Positions 1 through 8,260 of a stretch of 43,640 nt of DNA are shown in pieces. This stretch comes from Clostridia bacterium (GTDB lineage: Bacteria; Bacillota; Clostridia; Oscillospirales; RGIG8002), in NCBI GenBank assembly GCA_017438525.1, contig JAFRVI010000076.1:1-43640 (forward strand), given 5' to 3'. The first letter of the stretch is position 1; each line of letters opens with the position of its first letter. The position numbers were made by a program, and so were the translations under genes. The notes below the pieces were generated by a model. That model was not told the origin of the DNA. It did no database searches and worked only from the letters and a program-made list of their open reading frames with translations.

Positions 1-703
1 CACCGGCATCGGTCTGGCCTCCGTCGCCGCCGCCCGCGGCTACCGCATCATCATCGTCATGCCCGAGACCATGTCCGTCGAGCGCCGCCAGCTCATGAAG
101 GCCTACGGCGCGGAGCTGGTGCTCACCGAGGGCGCGAAGGGCATGAAGGGTGCCATAGCCAAGGCTGAGGAGCTGGCCAAGGAGATCCCGAACAGCTTCC
201 TTCCCGGCCAGTTCGTCAACCCCGCCAACCCCGCGATCCATAAGGCGACCCCCGGCCCCGATATCTGGCGCGACACCGATGGTAAAGACGATATCTGCGT
301 CGCGGGCGTCGGCACCGGCGGCACCGTCACCGGCGCCGGCGAATACCTCAAGGAGCAGAACCCCGCCGTCAAGGTCGTCGCCGTCGAGCCGGATTCCTCT
401 CCGGTGCTTTCGGAGGGCGTCGCCGGCCCGCATAAGATACAGGGCATCGGCGCGGGCTTCGTGCCGGACGTGCTGAACACCTCCGTCTACGACGAGGTCT
501 TCCGCGCGACGAACGAGGACGCCTTCGCCGCCGCAAAGCTGCTGGCGAAAAAGGAGGGCGTCTCCGTAGGCATCTCCTCCGGCGCGGCGCTGCACGCGGC
601 GCTGACGATCGCCGGGCGGCCGGAGAACAAGGGCAAGACGATAGTCGCGCTCCTCCCCGACAGCGGCGACAGATACTACTCCACCGCGCTTTTCACCGAA
701 TGA
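1..703 (+). CDS. cysK: Cysteine synthase (O-acetylserine sulfhydrylase), 5'-truncated by window edge
   Basis: PLP-dependent enzyme that makes cysteine from O-acetylserine and sulfide in the cytoplasm. The reading frame is already open at base 2 ([14 protein letters not shown]...) before the first in-window ATG at 59, so the start lies upstream and the N-terminal part with the PLP lysine is missing. Visible are the start of the substrate loop region (TGIGLA), the glycine-rich PLP-phosphate loop [10 protein letters not shown], the GISSGAA segment and the C-terminal [12 protein letters not shown] motif, where the serine contacts the pyridine nitrogen in this family. About 234 residues remain of the usual ~310. 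A strong hairpin follows the stop. The cysteine synthase family is clear; the split between CysK and cystathionine beta-synthase-like relatives is less certain. Confidence 0.93.
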   Translation, partial: TGIGLASVAAARGYRIIIVMPETMSVERRQLMKAYGAELVLTEGAKGMKGAIAKAEELAKEIPNSFLPGQFVNPANPAIHKATPGPDIWRDTDGKDDICVAGVGTGGTVTGAGEYLKEQNPAVKVVAVEPDSSPVLSEGVAGPHKIQGIGAGFVPDVLNTSVYDEVFRATNEDAFAAAKLLAKKEGVSVGISSGAALHAALTIAGRPENKGKTIVALLPDSGDRYYSTALFTE

Positions 704-728
704 CCGGAAGACGTAATATAAAAAAGAC

Positions 729-757
729 AGCGCCGTTGAGGAGCCCTCAACGGCGCT
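729..757. terminator. Bidirectional intrinsic terminator between cysK and the lipoprotein gene
   Basis: A perfect 13-bp inverted repeat (729-741 and 745-757) with a 3-nt loop lies between convergent genes. On the minus strand the stem is followed by a run of six T (bases 726-721 read in reverse), so it suits the minus-strand operon best. On the plus strand only a short T run follows. Confidence 0.85.
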
Positions 758-779
758 TTGCTGTGCACGGAAAGCGCGG

Positions 780-2918
780 CTATTTATCCGCCGCGATCCC
801 GTTGAAGCGGTATATGAATTTAACTCCGCCGTCGGTCCCGTCGGCGATGCCGGCGAAGCTGCGGTAGTTTTCGGAAACGCGGATGATCGCCTTGAAGCGT
901 TCGATAACGCCGCCGAGCTTTCCGCCGAGCAGCTCGGCGAGCCCGCCGAGTCCCTCGTCCGCGAACTGTTTCAGCCCGTCGGAAAGCTGCATCGCGCCGC
1001 CGCGAAGCTGCGCCGCGCCGCTTGTCAGTGCGGGCAGTCCGTTTTTGAGCGCGGTCAGCCCGTCGGAGAGCTGCGCCGCGCCCGCGGCGAGCCTGCCGGA
1101 GCCGTCTTTGAGCCCTTCGGCGCCGGCTTTCAGCGCGGATGCGCCGCCCGCGGCTTCGGCGACCGCGCCGGTGTAGGCGAGCAGTCCGAGGTAGAAGGCG
1201 TTGAAGCTGTCGAGCGAGGTTTTCAGCGCGATGACCTGCCTTGCGCCCTCGGAGGCGGCTGCGAGCTTCGCCTGCACCTCTTCGCCCGCCATATTGTCGG
1301 CGATCGCCTGCCGCACCTGCGCTTCGGTATTCTGTTCGATCAGCGCCCGCACGCCATCGCTCGCCATCTGCGCCTCGACGTTCTGCGCGATCAGCGCCTT
1401 CGTTTGTTCGGACGCCGTCTGCGCTTCGATCGCGGCGGAAACGGCGGCCTGCGTCGCCTCGTCCACGAGTCCTGCGGCGACGGCGGCTTCATAGTCGCCC
1501 TTGCTCATTCCGGTCGCGGCGGGGATGACCTGCTCCGCGACGCTCTCGCGCACGGCGGCGGCGACCTGCGCCGTCACATTTTCGCGCACGGCGGCGGCGA
1601 CCTGCTGCGCTATGTATCCGCGCTGCGCCTCGACCGCCGCGGTGACTTGCTGCAGCGCCTGACTGTAAACGGCGTCCTCATCGAGCGAAGCGATAACGCC
1701 GGCGAGCGTCTGCGCGTAGTTCTCCGCCGTCAGCGGCGGCACGTCGAGCCCCGCCGCGGAAAGCTGCGTCTGCGCGGCGGCAAGCAGGGAGTCAAAGACC
1801 TGCTTTGCGCCGCCGGAAACAGCTTCATTATTCGCGGCGACGGCGGCGAGCCCCTGCGCGAGCTGCGCGGCGCCGGTCTGAAGCTGTGCGGCGCCGCCGT
1901 CGAGCTGTGCGGCGCCGTCTTTTAGCTCCGCCGCGCCCTGCGCGAGCGCGTCGACTCCGGCGACGAGCTCGGCGGATTTATCCAGCAGCGCGGTCAGCCC
2001 GTCGTAAAGCTGCGAGGAGCCGTCTATGAGCCGCGCCGCCGCGTCGCCGAGCTGATCGAGCCCGCCGGTGAGCGCGGAAGCGTCGAGCCTGCCGACGTCG
2101 ATGCCGTTGAAGATGCCGTTTGCGGCGAGCGTGACGCAGGTGTTGGTCGCGAAGGCGCTCGTCTGCGCGGATATTTCGAAACAGTCCGGTATCTCAAACT
2201 CGCTTCCGGAAACGCCGAGCGATTCGGCGAGGCCGGGGAACGCCAGCCCGATGACGACCGTGCGGTCGCCGTCGTTGATTATCCTGCCGTTGGTGACCTT
2301 CACGTCGGTGAAGGCGTCGTTATCGAGCATAACTCCCGTCAGCATCGCGAAGGGGACGTAAACGCGCACCCTTTCGCCTCCGACGGAAACGATCTCGTAT
2401 TGATTGTTCGTGAAATCGAAGCGCATCGTTACTCTGCCGCTTTTGCCGGCGAGCATCGAAGGCGCCGCCGCCCTGCCGTCGAGAGTATAGCTTACCCTGA
2501 CGGAAACGGGCAGCTCGCGGTCGATATTGCCCTGATAATAGACGTCGCCGCCGGCGGCGTTCCAGACGCGGGTGCCGTCGCCGCCGAGGGTGAAGGTCGC
2601 GTCGCCCTTGGATACTTCGACGTCGGCAAGGTCGGTGCGGTCGGTTATCGAAGCGGCGCCGGCGGGATTCCTGATCCAGTCGCTGACGATCAGCTTTTTG
2701 ACCGCGCCCTCGGCGTCCGCGAGGACATAGACGGTCTCGTCCTTGTATGCGCCCGGCGCCGGAGCGCCTGCGGAGACATCCCTGACCGCGCCTTCGGCGC
2801 CCGTGGCGGCGGGCGCATCGGCTTCCCCGCCGCCGGCGGAGACCACGCCGCCGCAGCCGGCGGCGAGCATCGCGGTGCAAAGGCAGACCGCGAGCAGCTT
2901 CATTAGATTCCTTTTCAT
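780..2918 (-). CDS. Heptad-repeat lipoprotein partnered with an RND/MMPL exporter
   Basis: A 712-residue predicted lipoprotein. It has an N-terminal signal with lipobox LAAGC (Cys22), followed by an Ala/Gly-rich linker. Residues ~60-270 look like a beta-rich extracytoplasmic domain. Two blocks of GA-x-QL-x-x-G heptads (about residues 280-350 and 590-660) flank a long Ala/Gln/Glu-rich helical, probably coiled-coil, region with near-repeats of the type VTAQVAAAVRE. Such Leu-x-x-Gly heptads are known from YhgE/Pip-type and RND-associated surface proteins. The start codon lies one base after the stop of the upstream exporter gene, with a GGAGG site, so the two are translationally coupled. I infer that it is the cell-envelope partner of that exporter; the substrate is unknown. 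Confidence 0.75.
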   Translation of the reverse strand: MKRNLMKLLAVCLCTAMLAAGCGGVVSAGGGEADAPAATGAEGAVRDVSAGAPAPGAYKDETVYVLADAEGAVKKLIVSDWIRNPAGAASITDRTDLADVEVSKGDATFTLGGDGTRVWNAAGGDVYYQGNIDRELPVSVRVSYTLDGRAAAPSMLAGKSGRVTMRFDFTNNQYEIVSVGGERVRVYVPFAMLTGVMLDNDAFTDVKVTNGRIINDGDRTVVIGLAFPGLAESLGVSGSEFEIPDCFEISAQTSAFATNTCVTLAANGIFNGIDVGRLDASALTGGLDQLGDAAARLIDGSSQLYDGLTALLDKSAELVAGVDALAQGAAELKDGAAQLDGGAAQLQTGAAQLAQGLAAVAANNEAVSGGAKQVFDSLLAAAQTQLSAAGLDVPPLTAENYAQTLAGVIASLDEDAVYSQALQQVTAAVEAQRGYIAQQVAAAVRENVTAQVAAAVRESVAEQVIPAATGMSKGDYEAAVAAGLVDEATQAAVSAAIEAQTASEQTKALIAQNVEAQMASDGVRALIEQNTEAQVRQAIADNMAGEEVQAKLAAASEGARQVIALKTSLDSFNAFYLGLLAYTGAVAEAAGGASALKAGAEGLKDGSGRLAAGAAQLSDGLTALKNGLPALTSGAAQLRGGAMQLSDGLKQFADEGLGGLAELLGGKLGGVIERFKAIIRVSENYRSFAGIADGTDGGVKFIYRFNGIAADK

Positions 2919-2919
2919 A

Positions 2920-5028
2920 TCATTTCTCCTCCGTATCGCAGCGGGCGGCGCCCGTTTTCTTCAGATGCCTCATTCCCGCGGTAGTCGCGCAGACGGCCCT
3001 GTCGCAGAGCAGCAGCAGCGCGGGCAGGGCGAGGATGACCATAACCATACTGATTATCGCGCCTCTCGCCATCAGCATACACATCGAGCTTATCATATCG
3101 ATATCGGAATAGAGGGCGACGCCGAAGGTCGCGGCGAAAAGCCCCATTCCGGAAACGATTATCGACGGGATCGAGGTCGCCAGCGCGACGCGGACGGCTT
3201 CGCGCTTGTCTCTGCCGCCGAGGCGTTCGGTCTTGTAGCGCGTGGTCATCAGTATCGCGTAGTCGACCGTCGCGCCGAGCTGTATCGTGCTGATGCAGAT
3301 CGGGGCGATGAAGGGCAGGCTCTGCCCGAAATAGTGCGGCAGACCGAGGTTTATGAATATCGCGAGCTCGATGACCGCGATGAGTATGAACGGGAGCGAA
3401 ACGCTCTTTTCCACCAGCGCGATTATCAGGAATATCGCAAAGATCGATACCATATTGACGACGCGGAAGTCGCGGTCGGTCGTGTCGATCATATCCTTCA
3501 TACAGGGCGCTTCGCCGATCAGCAAGCCGCCGGCGTCGTATTTTTTGAGTATCGCATTGAGCTCCGTGATCTGCGCGTTGACCTCGTCGCCGGCGACGGG
3601 GTATTCGGAGCTGACGAGCATCAGCTCCCACCTGTCGCTGCGCAGCAGGGAGGTAACGGAGTCCGGCAGCGCCTCCGCGGGCACGCGGGAGCCGAGCAGC
3701 GCGGAAAGGCCGATCACGCGCTTCACGCCGTCGACCTGCCGCATTTCACGCGTCATAGCGCGCACGTCCTTCTGCGGCACGGAGGTTTCCACCAGCAGCA
3801 TATGAGTGGACGCCATATCGAATTCGTCACGCAGCTTGGCGGTCGCGATAACGCTCTCCATATCCTGCGGCATAACTTCGGTCATATCATAATATACCTC
3901 GCTGTTGGTCTTTGAGTAGCCGTAATACGCCGGCGGGATGAGCGCGACGAATATGACCAGCAGCAGCGGGAATATCCTGACGATGAATTTTGAAACGCCC
4001 TGCGTTTTCGGTATCAGCGAACGGTGCTTCGTTTTTTGCAGCGGCTTATCGAGCACGAGGATCAGCGCCGGCAGCACCGTCACGCTGCCGATAACGCCGA
4101 GCAGAACGCCCTTGGCCATAACGACGCCGAGGTCGCGCCCTATCGTGAAGCTCATAAAGCAGAGCGCGATGAAGCCCGCCACCGTCGTTACCGAGCTGCC
4201 GACGATGCTCGTCAGCGTCGATTTTATCGCGCGCGCCATCGCCGCCTTCGGGTCGTCCGGCGTCTGCTCGCGCTGCTCGTTATAGCTGTGCCAGAGGAAG
4301 ATGGAATAGTCCATCGTCACGGCGAGCTGCAGCACCGCGGAGAGCGCCTTTGTTACGTATGAGATCTCGCCGAAAAAATAGTTCGAGCCGAGGTTGAGCA
4401 TTATCATCAGCCCGATCGAGAGCAGAAATACCAGCGGGATCAGCCAGCTGTCCATAAAGAGCATCATCCCCGCCAGCGCGAGCGCCACCGCGATCCCGAC
4501 ATAGACCGGCTCCTCACGCTCGCACAGGTCCTTTAAGTCCGTGACCATCGCGGACAGGCCGGAGATAAAGCATTGCTTGCCCGCGACCGAGCGTATCTCG
4601 CGTATGGCGTCCATCGTCACGTCCTCGGACGTGGAGCTGTCGAAAAAGACCGCCATCACAGTCGCGTTTTCGCTGTTGAACGCCTCATAGAGTTCGTCGG
4701 GGAGTATTTGCATCGGCACGGATACGTCCGCAAGCGAATCGTACCACAGCACCGTTTCAACGTGCTCGACCTGTTCGAGCTTCGCCTTCAGCGCGGAAAC
4801 GTCCTTCGCCGGCATCCCCTCCGCGATGATGAAGGAGAACGCGCCCTTGCCGAAATCCTCCATCAGTTCTTTCTGACCGATGACGGTGTCTATGTCCTCC
4901 GGCAGATAATCGAGCATATCGTAATTTACGCGGGTGTGTATATATCCGAACAGCGCCGGTATAAGCAGCAGCAGCGTGATAATGATGATCGGTGCGCGGT
5001 GCTTTACCACCGCCCTTGAGAACTTCAT
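2920..5028 (-). CDS. RND/MMPL superfamily exporter
   Basis: Membrane transporter of about 702 residues with the duplicated RND/MMPL layout: one TM segment (~12-30), a large extracytoplasmic domain, a bundle of about five TM helices including a DYSIFLWHSYNE segment, then a second TM, a second extracytoplasmic domain and a second bundle with DYAILMTTRYK. These two segments match the sterol-sensing/MMPL signature seen in YdfJ-like proteins. The frame is open to an ATG at 5070, but that codon has no ribosome site. The ATG at 5028 (MKFSRAVVKHR) has GGAGG 9 bases upstream and starts right before TM1, so I use it. It is co-transcribed with the lipoprotein gene downstream. Expected to move lipids or hydrophobic compounds by proton motive force; the substrate is not predictable. 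Confidence 0.88.
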   Translation of the reverse strand: MKFSRAVVKHRAPIIIITLLLLIPALFGYIHTRVNYDMLDYLPEDIDTVIGQKELMEDFGKGAFSFIIAEGMPAKDVSALKAKLEQVEHVETVLWYDSLADVSVPMQILPDELYEAFNSENATVMAVFFDSSTSEDVTMDAIREIRSVAGKQCFISGLSAMVTDLKDLCEREEPVYVGIAVALALAGMMLFMDSWLIPLVFLLSIGLMIMLNLGSNYFFGEISYVTKALSAVLQLAVTMDYSIFLWHSYNEQREQTPDDPKAAMARAIKSTLTSIVGSSVTTVAGFIALCFMSFTIGRDLGVVMAKGVLLGVIGSVTVLPALILVLDKPLQKTKHRSLIPKTQGVSKFIVRIFPLLLVIFVALIPPAYYGYSKTNSEVYYDMTEVMPQDMESVIATAKLRDEFDMASTHMLLVETSVPQKDVRAMTREMRQVDGVKRVIGLSALLGSRVPAEALPDSVTSLLRSDRWELMLVSSEYPVAGDEVNAQITELNAILKKYDAGGLLIGEAPCMKDMIDTTDRDFRVVNMVSIFAIFLIIALVEKSVSLPFILIAVIELAIFINLGLPHYFGQSLPFIAPICISTIQLGATVDYAILMTTRYKTERLGGRDKREAVRVALATSIPSIIVSGMGLFAATFGVALYSDIDMISSMCMLMARGAIISMVMVILALPALLLLCDRAVCATTAGMRHLKKTGAARCDTEEK

Positions 5029-5131
5029 ATCGTCAAGCCTCCGTTTAAGTTTATCGGTTCCGGCAAGCATAATTATATAATACGCCGGCGCAGCACAATA
5101 CGGACATTAAATATACACGCGCACAGTTTTT

Positions 5132-5143
5132 GTGCATATGCAC
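5132..5143. promoter_or_regulatory. 12-bp perfect palindrome upstream of the exporter operon
   Basis: GTGCATATGCAC is a perfect dyad about 105 bases upstream of the exporter start, in an AT-rich stretch. It could be a regulator site. A possible -10 (TATAAT on the minus strand, 5071-5076) lies downstream, but I see no convincing -35. Confidence 0.3.
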
Positions 5144-5171
5144 GATATTATCCAACTCAAATCGGACGAAA

Positions 5172-5198
5172 AAAACGCCGTCGCGCGGACGGCGTTTT
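5172..5198 (-). terminator. Intrinsic terminator of the TetR gene
   Basis: Perfect 11-bp inverted repeat (5172-5182 / 5188-5198) with a 5-nt loop. Read on the minus strand it is followed by a T run, 39 bases past the tetR-like stop codon. Confidence 0.85.
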
Positions 5199-5236
5199 GG
5201 GTATGGCGTCAATGGCTTGCGGAGCTTTAAGGCGCG

Positions 5237-5794
5237 TCAGCTCTTCGCGGCGCGGCGGAGCATCTCCTCCGGCACGCCGCGATGCAGAGCGCACAGGCGC
5301 GCCGCCCAGGCGCGCACGTCGGTCTTCATCCCGCCGGCGAGCCAATCCGCCACGATGCCGAAAAATGCGCACTTATAGAAGCCGGCGATCACTCCCCGGT
5401 CGCCTTCGCTTATCGGCGCCGTCGGCGGAACGCGCTTTGAATACGCCTCCACGATATAGTCGCAGACCTTCCAGAGATAGCGCTCAAAGATGTCGCGGCT
5501 GATGGAGTTATAGATGTGCAGTATCGCGCGGCGGTTTTCGCTGCCGAAGTCGATCGCGGCGCTTATCGCGTCCTCGGCGGAGTCGATGGTCGGGTGCGCG
5601 GAGATGATGCGCTCGGCCTCCTCGGTGATGATCTCCTCGATCAGCGCGGGGATGTCGTCATAGTGGTAATAGAAGGAGTTGCGGTGGATCCCGCATTCGT
5701 CAACGATCATCCTGACGGTGATGCGGCTCAGCGGGTTTTTATCAAGAAGAGCCATAAATGCGGATTTTATCGCGGTCTTCGTGAAGTTCGGCAT
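5237..5794 (-). CDS. TetR-family transcriptional regulator
   Basis: A 185-residue repressor. The N-terminal helix-turn-helix is visible (residues ~8-50: ITVRMIVDECGIHRNSFYYH, then YDDIPALIEEI). The C-terminal half resembles the TetR_C_8 type seen in regulators of the dihydroxyacetone-kinase group. The frame continues upstream through the divergent gene as an artefact; the real start is the ATG at 5794, which has a GGAGG site and gives the usual family length. It is transcribed divergently from the TIM-barrel isomerase gene at 5918. A perfect 10-bp inverted repeat in the 123-bp gap overlaps both -35 boxes, so autorepression with co-control of the neighbour is likely. Confidence 0.88.
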   Translation of the reverse strand: MPNFTKTAIKSAFMALLDKNPLSRITVRMIVDECGIHRNSFYYHYDDIPALIEEIITEEAERIISAHPTIDSAEDAISAAIDFGSENRRAILHIYNSISRDIFERYLWKVCDYIVEAYSKRVPPTAPISEGDRGVIAGFYKCAFFGIVADWLAGGMKTDVRAWAARLCALHRGVPEEMLRRAAKS

Positions 5795-5822
5795 AGCGTT
5801 TTCCTCCGTGGAGTTTGATTTG

Positions 5823-5851
5823 ATTATAACATCCGCGCCGCCGGAAATCAA
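5823..5851 (-). promoter_or_regulatory. Sigma-70 type promoter of the TetR gene
   Basis: Minus-strand TTGATT (5851-5846), 17-bp spacer, TATAAT (5828-5823), about 30 bases upstream of the tetR start codon. Confidence 0.75.
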
Positions 5852-5876
5852 GTCGGCGGGCAAAAAGACTTGATTT
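5845..5876. promoter_or_regulatory. Probable TetR operator covering both divergent -35 boxes
   Basis: Perfect 10-bp inverted repeat AAATCAAGTC (5845-5854) / GACTTGATTT (5867-5876) with a 12-bp centre. Each arm contains the -35 hexamer of one of the two divergent promoters, so one bound repressor would block both. Confidence 0.65.
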
Positions 5877-5898
5877 TTCGCGCCGCGCCGGTTAGAAT
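5870..5898 (+). promoter_or_regulatory. Sigma-70 type promoter of the isomerase-like gene
   Basis: TTGATT (5870-5875), 17-bp spacer, TAGAAT (5893-5898). The start codon is at 5918, so the leader is very short. Confidence 0.72.
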
Positions 5899-5917
5899 AG
5901 CGGTGTGGGGTGATGGT

Positions 5918-6772
5918 ATGAAGCTTTGCGTCAGCAGCTACGGATTTTACTGGACGAGAGAAAAAACGCTCGAGGGGCTTATCGCCGTCGTGAACAAGGC
6001 GGCGGAAATGGGCTTTGAGGGCATAGAGTTTATGGAATACGACGAGGTCGGGCTGAAGGAGGCGAAGGCGCTGCGCGCCGCCTGCGCGGCGGCGGGGATA
6101 ACGCCGGTGAACCTCTGCTGCGGCGCGCATTTCGCGACGCCGTCCGCGTCTGAAACGGAAGCGCAGGTCGAGGAACTGAAGCGCCGCGTGGACGTCGCCG
6201 CCGAGCTCGGATGCGTCTTCCTGCGGCACGACGCCGCGCGCGGGCCGCTGCCCGAGCCGTACCCGCAGACCTACGAGGCGGCCGTTCCGTATATGGCGGA
6301 GGGCATACGCCGCGTGACCGAATACGCCGCCTCCGCCGGCGTGAAGACGCTGACGGAGAATCACGGGCAGTTCTCGCAGGACGCCCGCCGCGTCGAATCG
6401 CTCATCAAGGCGGTCGGCCACCCGAATTTCGGCGCGCTCGTCGACATCGGCAACTTTATGTGCGTCGACGAAGACCCGCCCGTCAGCGTTGCCGTTCTCG
6501 CGCCTTACGCGCGCCACGTTCACTGCAAGGATTTCCTTTTCAGACCTGCGTCGGAGGCGGACTCCTGCGCGGACTGGCTGACGACGCGCGGCGGCAACAA
6601 GCTGCGCGGCTGTAATATCGGCCGCGGCGCGGCGAAGGCGGAGCAGAGCGTGAAGGCGCTCCTCGCCGCCGGCTACGACGGCTGGTGGTCGGTCGAATAC
6701 GAGGGCTCCGACCCGCCCGAGCAGGGCATAAGGGAAGGAACGGAAAACCTGAAAAGGTATCTGAGTGAATAA
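5918..6772 (+). CDS. Sugar phosphate isomerase/epimerase-like TIM-barrel protein
   Basis: A 284-residue protein of the xylose isomerase-like / AP endonuclease 2 TIM-barrel superfamily. Likely metal ligands sit in the usual order: Glu in GIEFMEYDE, Glu and His in TENHGQF, Asp in VDIGNFM, His in HVHCKDF, and Glu near the end in WWSVEYEG. These proteins isomerise or epimerise sugars or cyclitols; the substrate cannot be read from the sequence. The ATG at 5918 is chosen because it follows a GGGGTGAT ribosome site, and the longer in-frame opening would start inside the promoter. Single-gene unit, divergent from tetR, ending in a strong terminator. Confidence 0.8.
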   Translation: MKLCVSSYGFYWTREKTLEGLIAVVNKAAEMGFEGIEFMEYDEVGLKEAKALRAACAAAGITPVNLCCGAHFATPSASETEAQVEELKRRVDVAAELGCVFLRHDAARGPLPEPYPQTYEAAVPYMAEGIRRVTEYAASAGVKTLTENHGQFSQDARRVESLIKAVGHPNFGALVDIGNFMCVDEDPPVSVAVLAPYARHVHCKDFLFRPASEADSCADWLTTRGGNKLRGCNIGRGAAKAEQSVKALLAAGYDGWWSVEYEGSDPPEQGIREGTENLKRYLSE

Positions 6773-6776
6773 CGCA

Positions 6777-6804
6777 AAAACGCCGCCCGTGAGGGCGGCG
6801 TTTT
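6777..6804. terminator. Bidirectional terminator between convergent genes
   Basis: AAAACGCCGCCC (6777-6788) pairs perfectly with GGGCGGCGTTTT (6793-6804) around a GTGA loop. It serves both the isomerase-like gene and the alpha-galactoside operon. Confidence 0.88.
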
Positions 6805-6820
6805 CTTACGCGTATACGGT

Positions 6821-8260
6821 TTATTCAATTCCCGCGGCGAGCTTTACGCATTCATAAGCGCCGTCGTAGGCGCCCTGCGCCTTCAGCTCGTTTATGCGCC
6901 CGCAGAAGTGCGGGAGCAGCTCGCGGTCGGTCAGCAGGCGGTCGAGCGCAGCGTTGAGGTCCTTGACGTCGGGGTACTCGTTGTCGGAGTCGCCGAGCTC
7001 GCGGCCGCTGATCGCGCCGTAGACCTCGTGCCCGCCGATGTGCTTCATGAACACCTTCGGGATCGGGTAATAGACGAGCTCGCTCGGCTTCGTCACGAGA
7101 AGGTCGCAGACGGGCATCAGCATGTTCGTGCCGTAGACGGCGCGGAAGATGTCGTCGTCGCAGATGAAGGTCACGCCCTCGGCGTCGCCGTCGCGCAGGC
7201 CGCTGACGAGCTGTTTCAGCCCCGCCCAGTCGTTGCGCAGGAAGCGCGCTTCGTTCTCGACTCCGACCTTCTTCGCCATCATTTCGCAGACGTCGGCGTG
7301 GTCGCCGGCGTTGATGAAGAGCGCCGCCTTCTTCGCCCTGACGTAGGGGAGCAGGTGCTTTATCATCGCGGCGAAGGTGCCGCCTCCGGCTCCGGCTCCG
7401 CCTACGGTCAGCAGGATGCGCAGCGGTCTGCCCGCCTTCGCGCGTTCGATCCTGCGGGCGTTGTCCTCCTCCAGCCCGGCGAGCAGCTCGTGGTCGACGT
7501 AGCGGCCGACCGTCTTCAGCTGCGATTCGGGAATGCCCTTGAGCTGCGTTTTGGCGAAGCCGTCCAGCGTCTTATAGCCGAGGTAGGCGAAGGGCGTCTG
7601 CACGGTGTGTATCGAGCCCTCGGCGAGATGCAGTCCCATCGGCCAGTTATCCGGTATCGCGTTGACGACGTGAGTCATGCCCGCGTGCACCGCGCCCTGC
7701 GCGGGCCAGACGTGGGTGGCGACGTAGGGGATATCCTTCGGGATATTCTTAAAGATCGGCGCGAGCAGTTCGCTGTTTTTCTGATCCTTCGCGTTGTAGG
7801 TTATCTTCTTGAAGCCCTCGCAGTTGAGCGGCTCCCATACGAACCTGTTGAAAAGCCGCGACTTCTGCGAGATGCGGGAGGCGAGGGAATACATGTCGTT
7901 CTGCTTGCGGATCATCTTCGAGCCGGTCGCGTCGAAGGAGGCGAGGTCGAGCCAGTAGGGCGTGAAGCCCAGCGCCTTCGCGCAGGACGCCATCGCGATG
8001 GAGATGCGGTAGTGTCCGAAGCCCATGCGGATGTTGCCGACGATGAGCGGATTCCCGCCGAATTCGGCGTTTTCTTCGCCGAAGACGACGTTTTGAGCGC
8101 CGATGAAGTCGAGCGCCTCGATCGGCTCGAAGGCGAGCTTATAGTCGGCGGCGCTGTCGTCGCCGAACTTTTTGATATAGCTTTTCTTGCTCTTTTCGGC
8201 GGCGCGGACGGTCTTTTTGTCCATCGCGTTGCCAAATATGACGGCCGTTCTGTCGTTCAT
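6821..8260 (-). CDS. GT-B / MurG-like glycosyltransferase-fold protein, function unknown
   Basis: A 479-residue soluble protein. Residues ~65-90 (VGNIRMGFGHYRISIAMA) resemble the N-terminal glycine loop of GT28/MurG and diacylglycerol glucosyltransferases. The C-terminal half has a nucleotide-binding-like LLTVGGAGAGGGTF and a DLLVTKPSELVYYPIPKVF segment like the donor-sugar motif of that clan. No membrane segment or signal is seen. Its ATG overlaps the GH36 stop by four bases (ATGA) behind an AAAGGAG site, so it is the last gene of the alpha-galactoside unit. Family placement is by motif resemblance only. It might transfer galactose freed by the hydrolase or act on a glycolipid; that is a guess. 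Confidence 0.6.
   Translation of the reverse strand: MNDRTAVIFGNAMDKKTVRAAEKSKKSYIKKFGDDSAADYKLAFEPIEALDFIGAQNVVFGEENAEFGGNPLIVGNIRMGFGHYRISIAMASCAKALGFTPYWLDLASFDATGSKMIRKQNDMYSLASRISQKSRLFNRFVWEPLNCEGFKKITYNAKDQKNSELLAPIFKNIPKDIPYVATHVWPAQGAVHAGMTHVVNAIPDNWPMGLHLAEGSIHTVQTPFAYLGYKTLDGFAKTQLKGIPESQLKTVGRYVDHELLAGLEEDNARRIERAKAGRPLRILLTVGGAGAGGGTFAAMIKHLLPYVRAKKAALFINAGDHADVCEMMAKKVGVENEARFLRNDWAGLKQLVSGLRDGDAEGVTFICDDDIFRAVYGTNMLMPVCDLLVTKPSELVYYPIPKVFMKHIGGHEVYGAISGRELGDSDNEYPDVKDLNAALDRLLTDRELLPHFCGRINELKAQGAYDGAYECVKLAAGIE

Noticed and set aside
5795-6523. Long N-terminal extension of the first TetR frame
   Set aside because: It runs antisense through the isomerase-like gene and over both promoters; the ATG at 5794 has GGAGG and gives a normal TetR length.
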